From Chthonomonadaceae bacterium (GTDB lineage: Bacteria > Armatimonadota > Fimbriimonadia > Fimbriimonadales > Fimbriimonadaceae), in contig CP054189.1 of assembly GCA_015709495.1 (NCBI GenBank), positions 1,798,001-1,862,000 of the forward strand: a stretch of 64,000 nucleotides of DNA, read 5' to 3'. Under the pieces are notes generated by a model. It was not told the origin of the DNA. It searched no databases and saw only the letters and a program-made list of their open reading frames with translations. This document shows, piece after piece, positions 42,047-48,464 of the stretch (position 1 is the stretch's first letter; every line of letters begins with the position of its first letter). Position numbers and translations under genes: made by a program.

Positions 42047-42208
42047 GGGTGCCCAAATCTGTCTTGCAGCGCAACCCGAAGAATATGAGGCCGGGTGCCC
42101 CGGTCTGACTTGCAGAGCAGACCGGGAAAAACGAGGGAACTTCCCCCTCGCCCGTCCGAGGGAGAGGGGGCCAGGGGGTGAGGGACTCCGGGTGCCGGGT
42201 GCCCGTTA
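42047..42208 (+). repeat. Composite hairpin array, left part
   Basis: Follows the 5' side of the gene-free stretch. Arm-like units at 42047-42079 (gggtgcccaaatctg...) and about 42092-42126 (gggtgccccggtctgacttg...) precede an identical 44-base core at 42142-42185. A third arm begins at about 42188 and is cut by the IS256-family element at about 42206. The core equals that at 6418-6461 and, after the first base, that at 44785-44828. The right part of the array continues at 44731. Confidence 0.85.
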
Positions 42209-42787
42209 GTGTCCCGGCTCGTGGTGTAGAAAGAGGCGCCATTCCGTCCGGTTGCTTTGTGAGAAGTCAACGGAGGACGAGAATGGCAAACAATAGCATA
42301 GCGCTCTTGGAGGGCGCGGAAGTTAGGGACATGCTTCGAGAGTTGGTCAAAGACGCACTTTCGGAGCTGATGGAACTCGAGGTGGAGGCTCAAAGGGAGG
42401 CTTCAGACCGGAAGACCTGGAGAAACGGGTACCGCGACCGCAGTTGGAAGACGCGCGTGGGAGACGTAGAACTCCGGATTCCCAAGCTCCGCACGGGCAG
42501 CTACTTCCCGAGCTTTCTTGAGCCTCGCCGGGGCGTGGAGAAGGCTCTCGTGAGCGTAATTCAGGAAGCGTACCTGCAAGGGGTTTCCACCCGGGCGGTG
42601 GACGATCTGGTGCAGGCTCTGGGAGGCTCCGGGATCTCCAAGAGCGAGGTCTCTCGCCTTTGCCTGGAGGTCGAGGGGCGGGTTCGGGAGTTCCTGGAGC
42701 GTCCGCTCGAGGGGAGCTTCCCTTGGTCTGCCCCCCAAAATTGAAGACGTCAGAAAAGTAGTTCTCTGGTTCAAACTGGAGGCAATC

Positions 42788-43159
42788 ATGAAGAGATCGA
42801 AGTTCAGCGAGGAGCAGATCGTGAGGATTCTGCAGGAGGCAGCATCGGGCCAGAAGACGCAGGCCCAGCTTTGCCGCGACCACGGAGTCAGCGCCAACAC
42901 GTTCTACGTGTGGAAGCGCAAGTATGCGGGGATGCAGACCGACGATGTGCGGCATCTGCGCGAGCTCGAGCGGGAGAACGCTCAGCTCAAGCGTCTTCTT
43001 GCCGAAAGAGACCTTGAGATCGACGCGGTACGGGCGCTGTTCCGAAAAAACGGACTCGCGCTCCCGAACCCGTCGCGGGGCGCGATTCCTGATGGAGCGG
43101 AACATGACGGTCCGCAGGGCTTGCTGGATGACCGGGATCTCGACTCGCGCTGTTTATGA
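42788..43159 (+). CDS. IS3-family transposase OrfA
   Basis: 123 residues. N-terminal helix-turn-helix KRSKFSEEQIVRILQEAASGQKTQAQLCRDHGVSANTFYVWKRKY, then a leucine-zipper-like VRHLRELERENAQLKRLLAERDLEIDAVRALFRKN, the OrfA pattern of IS3 group elements. It binds the IS ends. The frame continues past the usual OrfA end (about residue 85) into non-homologous sequence overlapping orfB. OrfB lies in the +1 frame relative to OrfA, so the usual -1 slippage would not join them; the fusion mechanism is unclear. Confidence 0.9.
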   Translation: MKRSKFSEEQIVRILQEAASGQKTQAQLCRDHGVSANTFYVWKRKYAGMQTDDVRHLRELERENAQLKRLLAERDLEIDAVRALFRKNGLALPNPSRGAIPDGAEHDGPQGLLDDRDLDSRCL

Positions 43160-43922
43160 GGAGCCAGGGCCGGACCGGGACGCTGCGCTCAGGGAAGCAC
43201 TCAGGAGGGTCTGGCGGCCCAACATGGGCTACCGGATGGCGCAAGCCCTGGTGAAGGAGGAGTTCGCTCCCTTGAACCTCAAGCGGGTGCATCGAATCTG
43301 GAAACAGGAGCGGCTCGGCCGCAAGACGCGATATCGCAAGAAGCGGACCGGGAACCCGGTTCCCCTGTCGGCGGAGCATCCCAACCACGTGTGGACGGTG
43401 GACTTTATCCATGATTCCTGCCTGAGCGGAACGAAGCTCAAGGTGCTTTCGGTGGAGGATGAGTTCACTCGGGAGTGCCTGGCTCTGGAGGTGGCGACGC
43501 GGATCAATGCTCGCAAGGTGCGCGACGTATTGGCTCCGCTCTTTGCCGATCGCGGGGCTCCCCGGTTCGTTCGGAGCGATAACGGCGGCGAGTTCGTTGC
43601 CCGGCTGCTCGCGGTGTTTCTCTCTGAATCCGGTTCGAACAGCCGCTTCATCGATCCGGGCAAACCCTGGCAGAACGGGTTCGTGGAGTCGTTCCACTCG
43701 ACCCTGCGCCGGGATCACCTCGACGTCGAGGTCTTTGTCAATCTGGCCGACGCTCAGATGAAGACGGCGATCTACCGTCGCTACTACAACGAGGTTCGGC
43801 CGCATTCGTCGCTTGGCTATCGCCCCCCGGCGGTGGCCGCGCAGAGTCTGGAGTTCAGTCGGGCTACGCCCTGCCTGCCCCCCAACCCTGCTGGGATATC
43901 ATCAGCGGAGGTCTACTCTTAA
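43092..43922 (+). CDS. IS3-family transposase OrfB (DDE integrase)
   Basis: 276 residues from ATG 43092; the frame is open upstream to 42924 inside orfA. Catalytic triad: Asp in VWTVDFIHDS, Asp in RFVRSDNGGEF, Glu in NGFVESFHSTLRRDHLD, with the conserved K/R downstream. HTH_21-like MTVRRACWMTGISTRAVY precedes. NEVRPHSSLGYRPP closes the family domain. All catalytic residues are intact, so the element may be active. It ends with TAA at 43920, 27 bases before the right IS end. Confidence 0.92.
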   Translation: MERNMTVRRACWMTGISTRAVYEEPGPDRDAALREALRRVWRPNMGYRMAQALVKEEFAPLNLKRVHRIWKQERLGRKTRYRKKRTGNPVPLSAEHPNHVWTVDFIHDSCLSGTKLKVLSVEDEFTRECLALEVATRINARKVRDVLAPLFADRGAPRFVRSDNGGEFVARLLAVFLSESGSNSRFIDPGKPWQNGFVESFHSTLRRDHLDVEVFVNLADAQMKTAIYRRYYNEVRPHSSLGYRPPAVAAQSLEFSRATPCLPPNPAGISSAEVYS

Positions 43923-44730
43923 GATGTCTTCAACAATGGGGGCTGGCCACCCTTACCTCTGGCTGGACGCTACCTACGTGAAGGTTCGCGACGGCTCTCG
44001 GATCGTGTCGAAGGCGGCGGTGGTGGCGATCGGACTGAACGAAGAGGGGCGCCGCGAGGTTTTGGGGATGCGCGTCGGGCACGCCGAGACGGAGGAGTTC
44101 TGGACGGAGTTCCTGCGCTCGGTCCTCGACCGGGGCCTTCGGGGGACGAGGCTGGTGGTCTCAGACTCCCCTCGGGGCTCAAGAAAGCGATCGAGCGCTG
44201 CATGGGCTGCCAGTGGCAGCGCTGCCGGGTGCACTTCATGCGCAATGTGCTGGCGCGGGTTCCCAAAGGGCGCAAGGAGATGGTGGCCTGCCTGATCCGC
44301 ACGGCTCTGGCTCAGGCCGATATAGAGACCACCAAGGCCAAGTGGCTGGAGGTCGCCGCGCATCTGGAGGACCTTTCCGGAGGCGGTTCGGCTCATGCGG
44401 GAGGCGATGGAGGACGTGCTGGCGCACCGGGCGCATCCGCCGGGTTTGTGGCCGCAACTGGCCTCGACCAACGGGCTGGAGCGGCTCAACCGGGAGGTGA
44501 AGCGCCGCGCGGACGTGGTGCAGATATTCCCGAACGAATCCGGGGTGGTGCGGCTGGTGGGAGCGATCCTCATGGAGCAGCACGACGAATGGCAAGTCTC
44601 CCGGCGGCAGGCTCCCAAGGAGAGCCTCGGGCTGCCGAGCACGAAAAACGACGCGCTGCTCGCAAGAGCAAGCGGATGGTGATATCATGGAACAGGCGGA
44701 TGGCGCCCACTACACCACGTCCTGGGACAC

Positions 44731-44873
44731 GACCCGGGTGCCCGCGTCCGACTCGTAGACGACACCGGGACAATGAAGAAAATCCCCCCCTCGCCCGTCC
44801 GAGGGAGAGGGGGCCAGGGGGTGAGGGAAACTCTCCGGGGTGCCCGCGTCTGACCCGCAGAGCCGACCGGGAT
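44731..44873 (+). repeat. Composite hairpin array, right part
   Basis: It begins with the rest of the arm cut by the IS256-family element (cgggtgcccgcgtccgactc..., hairpin GTCCG-ACTCG-TAGAC). Core copy 3 follows at 44785-44828, then a full arm at about 44836-44873 (ggggtgcccgcgtctgaccc...). Together with the left part this gives arm-core-arm-core-arm in tandem. Rest of the gene-free gap to 45070: nothing before the REP copies at 44945. Confidence 0.85.
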
Positions 44874-44944
44874 GCGCGCGCCAGTCCAGACCTTGTAAGC
44901 CATCAGAGGGATTGGTCGCAGGCGCTCCTCGCAGCGGTTTCCCT

Positions 44945-45075
44945 AGCTCCGTAGAAGCGCCATGTCTATAGACAAAGCCAGTGGTAGATTCTCCCCAAGC
45001 CCCGTAGGGGCGGCATGTCTCTATCGCCGATCGTCGGGTAAACCCAAACTCCGTAGGAGCGGCATGTCCCATGGC
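44945..45075 (+). repeat. Three REP hairpins upstream of REP-associated transposase
   Basis: Copies at 44945 (CTCC-GTA-GAAG), 44998 (CCCC-GTA-GGGG) and 45047 (CTCC-GTA-GGAG), each followed by CGSCATGTCYC/T. Spacing is about 50 bases. The stem changes C-G for T-A on both sides, so pairing is kept. The third copy ends at the transposase start codon, and its 3' stem strand contains the AGGAG ribosome-binding site. Confidence 0.85.
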
Positions 45076-45532
45076 CAACACGTTTTCCCAAATCTACATC
45101 CACCTCGTTTTCGCGGTCAAAGGCCGCCAGAGCCTCATCTTTCCCGACCGCAAAGAAGAGCTGCACAAATACATCACGGGAATCGTCAGGAGCCAAGGTC
45201 AGAAGCTCATTTCGATTCACTGCATGAGGGATCATGCCCACATCCTCATCGGCCTTAAGCCCGGCAAATGCCTCTCGGACCTTGTGCGCGAAATCAAAAC
45301 GGGATCAGCAAACCACATCAACGAGAATCGGTGGGTCCAAGAGCACTTTTCGTGGCAAGAGGGTTTCGGAGCGTTTTCCTGGGCTCATTCTGACTTGGGG
45401 AATGTGGTCCGGTACATCGAATCGCAGGAAGAGCACCACAAAAAGTGGAGCTTTCGCGAGGAGTTCCTGGCGTGCCTGAAGGAGTTCGGGATGGCTTATG
45501 ATGAGAGATACCTTTTCGAGGAGCCTAGCTGA
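45071..45532 (+). CDS. REP-associated / IS200-like Y1 transposase
   Basis: 153 residues. HUH motif DHAHILIGL (His-x-His at about 56-58) and the catalytic Tyr in VVRYIESQEEHHKKWSF are both present. FSQIYIHLVFAVKGRQ is typical of the IS200/IS605 TnpA fold. These enzymes cut and join single strands at hairpins. It is flanked by the matching hairpins in direct orientation upstream and inverse downstream, the layout of REP-associated tyrosine transposases. The ATG at 45071 is 11 bases after AGGAG, which lies inside a REP stem. Confidence 0.92.
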   Translation: MANTFSQIYIHLVFAVKGRQSLIFPDRKEELHKYITGIVRSQGQKLISIHCMRDHAHILIGLKPGKCLSDLVREIKTGSANHINENRWVQEHFSWQEGFGAFSWAHSDLGNVVRYIESQEEHHKKWSFREEFLACLKEFGMAYDERYLFEEPS

Positions 45533-45587
45533 AGAGCGCCACGTGAAAGGGGCTAAGAACGGAGTTGCTATAGGCCGAGCGCTCTCA

Positions 45588-45662
45588 ACATGTCGCTCCT
45601 ACGGAGCTCGAAATGGGGTTGCGGCAGGGTATCAGCTATAGACATGCCGCCCCTCCGGGGCT
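45588..45662 (-). repeat. Two inverted REP hairpins downstream of transposase
   Basis: 45588-45608 (ACATGTC-GCTCC-TAC-GGAGC) and 45635-45662 (ctatagACATGCCG-CCCC-TCC-GGGG) are reverse complements of the upstream REP type, again with a T-A/C-G swap in the stem. With the three upstream copies they bracket the Y1 transposase in opposite orientations. The 3' part of this gap (45663-45812) has arm-like fragments of the composite repeat (ggctcgcagggcagaccgggaa) but no gene. Confidence 0.8.
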
Positions 45663-45812
45663 TTGCGACGGGTGGCGTTCTTCCGGCTCGCAGGGCAGAC
45701 CGGGAAGCGAGGGTGCGCCTTTCCCTACCAGCTTTGCAGGATCAGACACCCACGCCTGGGGGAAGTCGAATCCTCAACTCCAGAGGGCAGGCGGATCACG
45801 AGCATCGCAAGA

Positions 45813-45845
45813 GTGAGACGCCCGGGCGTTCACCTTTGCCACCCC
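45813..45845 (-). repeat. Palindromic repeat family B, copy 3
   Basis: On the minus strand: GGGGTGGCAAAGGTGAACGC then CCGGGCGTCTCAC. The stem GAACGCC(C)/(G)GGCGTC is near-perfect. It overlaps the 3' end of the hypothetical membrane gene 45830-46687; the TGA within GGTGAACG is that gene's stop codon. Confidence 0.7.
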
Positions 45846-46687
45846 GTCGGCGGATTCTCATTTGAGTTGCCGCTTGGCGATGCGGGGAGCTTGTCCTCGG
45901 CTAATAAGAAATACCACACGAGGTAAGGAATCGTACAAAACAGAACCAACAATCCCGACCACCCAGAATATCCTTTGGCCATTGCCAGCAGCCAAGCACC
46001 ACGCACTTGCAAGGAAAGGGCAAGAACTCCGCCAATTAGCAGGAGAATTGGAGATTCTTCTTGCGTAAAAGCAACGGTAGACATAAGATTGATCAGAATC
46101 CCAACAATCAAGTACCGCCACGCCCGGCGCACGAATTTTGTCTTGGCTGCATACTCGTGGCCAAACAGAGCCCTAGCTTTCGCTACTGTTGGAGAAATGG
46201 CAATCGGGAATATGTCGGGTCCGCGTACCTTCACGACCTGAACAAGCCAAGTTACGAACTCGGATGAAATACCCGCTACAGGCGGGATAGGATCCCCTTG
46301 GCCGCTTGCGGGACGAAGAGAAACCTTCTTAGCGACTATGGTCCTTGCTTGCTCAAGGATTTCCGGTGGCAAGTTCAGAAACTCATCAACCAAGGCATCG
46401 GGAACCTCAACTGTCCGAGGATGCAGGGTCCTTCCACTCGGAAGACACATTGAAATCGGATTGCCGACCACCTCCATTCGAGTCAGCAACCACTCCGATA
46501 GCCCTTCACTCCATCCCGCTTGAACGAGTCGCTTGATAATCTCCCGGTCCGGGATGCCCAGGGAACGCAAACGAAGGACATCCGTCATCATGACTTCCAC
46601 ATCGTCAGGGTCCGAGACAGAGATTTCCCCGCTGAAATCCTCTGGCAACCGCTGTAATTGGACGCCACCAAGTCTCACTCTTTTCAC
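45830..46687 (-). CDS. Hypothetical membrane protein with repeat-supplied 3' end
   Basis: 285 residues of unknown family. The N-terminal 165 residues are soluble, with ISVSDPDDVEVMMTDVLRLRSLGIPDREIIKRLVQAGWSEGLSEWLL (a UBA-like or helical unit). The last 110 hold three hydrophobic helices (RYLIVGILINLMSTVAF, SPILLLIGGVLALSLQV, GLLVLFCTIPYLVWYFLL). The final residues PTGWQR and the stop come from repeat family B, so the protein's native end may have been lost. Start is GTG- or ATG-type at MKRVRLGG; no strong ribosome-binding site seen. Function unknown. Confidence 0.6.
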   Translation of the reverse strand: MKRVRLGGVQLQRLPEDFSGEISVSDPDDVEVMMTDVLRLRSLGIPDREIIKRLVQAGWSEGLSEWLLTRMEVVGNPISMCLPSGRTLHPRTVEVPDALVDEFLNLPPEILEQARTIVAKKVSLRPASGQGDPIPPVAGISSEFVTWLVQVVKVRGPDIFPIAISPTVAKARALFGHEYAAKTKFVRRAWRYLIVGILINLMSTVAFTQEESPILLLIGGVLALSLQVRGAWLLAMAKGYSGWSGLLVLFCTIPYLVWYFLLAEDKLPASPSGNSNENPPTGWQR

Positions 46688-46955
46688 CTCACCCAGGATG
46701 ACGAAATAGAAGTTCGCTGGGGAAGGGGAGGATTCCTGCTGGGCAGGCTCCTACCAGTGTGTGGAGGGCGACCGGGTGGCTCGGACAGGCGGATGATCAT
46801 GCCGTTTGTCCTGGAGGGCTGGGAACCCCAAACACCCCCCCTCCACAGGAATCGACGAAGAGAGGAATTGGAGGAGATTGGTGGACGCACTTAGAACCCG
46901 TCGAAGAGATTTCTCGGTCGACGATTGCGGGAGTGTTTTGGTGCGCCTTATGCAA

Positions 46956-48071
46956 CTACCTGTTTGCCAGGGTAACGAGTTCGTAGCCAGCGCTCCTGCC
47001 ACCCGCTCCGTCTGGACGAAGAATGGACTTATCTACGAGGTCCGCAAGGTCGCGAGTGGCGGTGGCGTCCGAGCAGTTGCACAGGGTGGCGTACTTCTTA
47101 TTGGTCATTCGTCCTTCCCATCCTATGAGCATGGGCGAAATGGCCTTTTTCTGTCGATCGTTGAGTTGAATATCCTTTATGCTCTGCCAGAACCGTGTTC
47201 TTTCGATTGCCTGACCCACTGTCTGAACGGCCACGTCCAGCGTGCTCAAGAAGGTTTTCAGATACCATGCGAGCCACTCGGTGTAGTCGAGCGTTCCTTT
47301 TTGGGTTGACTCTAGGACATCGTAGTAGGCATCTCGATTTGAGTGGATCTGGCTCGCTAAACTGTACGGTCGATGGGATTTCTGGTCCGCCCTTGCGAGA
47401 AGCAAATCCATGATGTTTCGGCCGATTCGGCCATTGCCGTCATCCATAGGATGGATACTCTCAAACCAGATGTGGGCGATTCCGGCTTTCAGGATTGCGC
47501 TTTCTTCGTTTGTCTCTTCGACCCATGTAAGGAATTTGGACATCTCACCTGGAACCCGTTGGGCTGGCGGCGCTTCGTAGTGGACGACCTCGCGGCCCTT
47601 TTTTTGTGAGGATACGACCATCGGTCCTTTCGCGTCATCTCGCCAGTTCCCCACGATGACCGGTCCATAGGCGTTACGGCCCGTTGGAAATAGGGCAGCG
47701 TGCCAGTTAAAGATTCGCTCCGCGGTCAGAGGCAATTCGTATCGTTGGGTGGCGTCGATGGCCATCTCAACCAAGCCTTCGACGTAATGGTCTGAACTTG
47801 CCAGCCCTCCTCGGTCCACCCCTAGGCGGCGCGCAACAGAGTTCTTGACGGTTTCAATGTCGAGCTTTTCGCCTTCAATGGCACTGGATTTGACAAGCTC
47901 CTCTGAGAGGGCTTCGACATCTTGTTCTCGTAGCCCGTCGAATCCGATGGCTTCCAAGATGCCGAACAGGCACCCGCGCCGCACATTGACCTCCTCTAGC
48001 TCCGAGAGCAGAGCAGCGTGGTCGTATGTATAGACGGGCCACGTGCCTAGTTCGTGAATGTACGTTGGCAT
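46956..48071 (-). CDS. Fic-domain protein with N-terminal inhibitory helix
   Basis: 371 residues from ATG 48071. The Fic core motif HPMDDGNGRIGR (His207) carries all catalytic residues for AMP transfer. The autoinhibitory [S/T]xxxE[G/N] motif is SSAIEG at 62-67, upstream of the core: a class II Fic protein. The N-terminal part (PTYIHELGTWPVYTYDHAALLSELEEVNVRRGCLFG) matches DUF4172, often found there. The C-terminus (KKYATLCNCSDATATRDLADLVDKSILRPDG) is a winged helix. Such proteins AMPylate targets when inhibition is relieved. No separate antitoxin is needed. Just left of it is a 268-base gap (46688-46955) without a convincing gene. Confidence 0.92.
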   Translation of the reverse strand: MPTYIHELGTWPVYTYDHAALLSELEEVNVRRGCLFGILEAIGFDGLREQDVEALSEELVKSSAIEGEKLDIETVKNSVARRLGVDRGGLASSDHYVEGLVEMAIDATQRYELPLTAERIFNWHAALFPTGRNAYGPVIVGNWRDDAKGPMVVSSQKKGREVVHYEAPPAQRVPGEMSKFLTWVEETNEESAILKAGIAHIWFESIHPMDDGNGRIGRNIMDLLLARADQKSHRPYSLASQIHSNRDAYYDVLESTQKGTLDYTEWLAWYLKTFLSTLDVAVQTVGQAIERTRFWQSIKDIQLNDRQKKAISPMLIGWEGRMTNKKYATLCNCSDATATRDLADLVDKSILRPDGAGGRSAGYELVTLANR

Positions 48072-48247
48072 GAGGCGATTATGACAGGGATTCGCCTCAG
48101 ATATTGAGGCGAATACGGGGCTATTCTCCTCAGATCGGCGCAACACTTTGAGAAAACTGAAAAACCGAAACGAATTGGGGGTTCGAGTCCACTGGTCTTC
48201 TCGCCGAAAAACCAAGATGGTTGAACCTGGATCAGTGGTCCAAATAG

Positions 48248-48323
48248 TGGTGGAGATTACGGGATTCGAACCCGTGACCTCTTCCATGCCATGGAAGCGC
48301 TCTCCCAACTGAGCTAAATCCCC
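48248..48323 (-). tRNA. tRNA-Ala (GGC)
   Basis: Acceptor GGGGATT with TAGCTCAGTTGGGAGAGC, typical of Ala. The anticodon loop ATGGCAT lies in a CTTCC/GGAAG stem, giving GGC. T-arm CACGGGTTCGAATCCCG. CCA encoded at 48248-48250. The right boundary of the accessory island (40.3-48.1 kb) lies just left of it. Confidence 0.96.
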
Positions 48324-48464
48324 ACGCTGAAAGGATGGTCGGCCTGCCGAAGCGACTTCGAGAGTCGGGCCAACGGACCGAGACTGCATTGTACCGCACG
48401 CCGCCCCCGGCCCAAGTCGAGGGTCCCTGAACCCAGCGAGAATCTGCTACCTTTGCAAGCGGCG

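Larger units (their letters stand above)
42724..43949 (+). mobile_element. IS3-family insertion sequence (IS407-like group)
   Basis: 1226 bases. The left end begins TGGTCTGCCCCCCAAAATTG; the right end, reverse-complemented, begins TGGCCAGCCCCCATTGTTG: clear imperfect inverted repeats with terminal TG...CA. It is flanked by a direct repeat CCCT at 42720-42723 and 43950-43953, the target-site duplication. Its target is inside the IS256 transposase gene. Two transposase frames (orfA, orfB) fill the element. It looks intact and therefore recent. Confidence 0.92.
42284..44682 (+). pseudogene. IS256-family (Mutator) transposase, broken
   Basis: The N-terminal half (42284-42723) reads [21 protein letters not shown] ... 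[20 protein letters not shown]. The C-terminal half resumes at 43950 with PYLWLDATYVKVRDGSRIVSKAAVVAIGLN. Removing the IS3 and one CCCT copy joins GSF to PYLW exactly. The C-terminal half then has two frameshifts. The first is at about 44171, where one base is missing from a G run before LKKAIERCMGCQWQRCRVHFMRN. The second is at about 44376, before PEAVRLMREAMEDVL. It ends at 44682 after TNGLERLNREVKRRADVVQIFPNESG. The DDE Asp in LWLDATY and SD, and the late Glu, survive, but no intact protein can be made. Confidence 0.9.
42209..44730 (+). mobile_element. IS256-family insertion sequence, interrupted by IS3
   Basis: The left end GTGTCCCGGCTCGTGGTGTAG (from 42209) and right end (reverse complement starting GTGTCCCAGGACGTGGTGTAG from 44730) form imperfect inverted repeats matching at 18 of 21 positions. 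Without the IS3 insert the element is about 1.3 kb, the usual IS256 size. The 9-base GGGTGCCCG occurs at 42197-42205 and 44736-44744, just outside the ends, consistent with a target duplication within a repeat arm. Three to five extra bases lie between it and the inverted repeats, so the true ends may be slightly wider. Confidence 0.85.

Noticed and set aside
43813-44295. 160-residue frame starting inside the IS3 end and running into the IS256 half
   Set aside because: It is a chimera of IS3 tail sequence and broken IS256 transposase, not a natural gene.
41935-44940. CRISPR array suggested by repeated hairpin units
   Set aside because: Units are composite (arm and core), spacing is irregular, there are no unique spacers of even length and no cas genes.
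46658-46894. Small frames in the 268-base gap between the membrane protein and Fic genes
   Set aside because: No ribosome-binding site, unlike any known protein, and frames are open on several strands at once.
48178-48210. GGGGGTTCGAGTCC as a tRNA 3' fragment or attachment site
   Set aside because: Only the T-loop core is present; the T-stem does not pair and no acceptor strand or matching duplicate was found.
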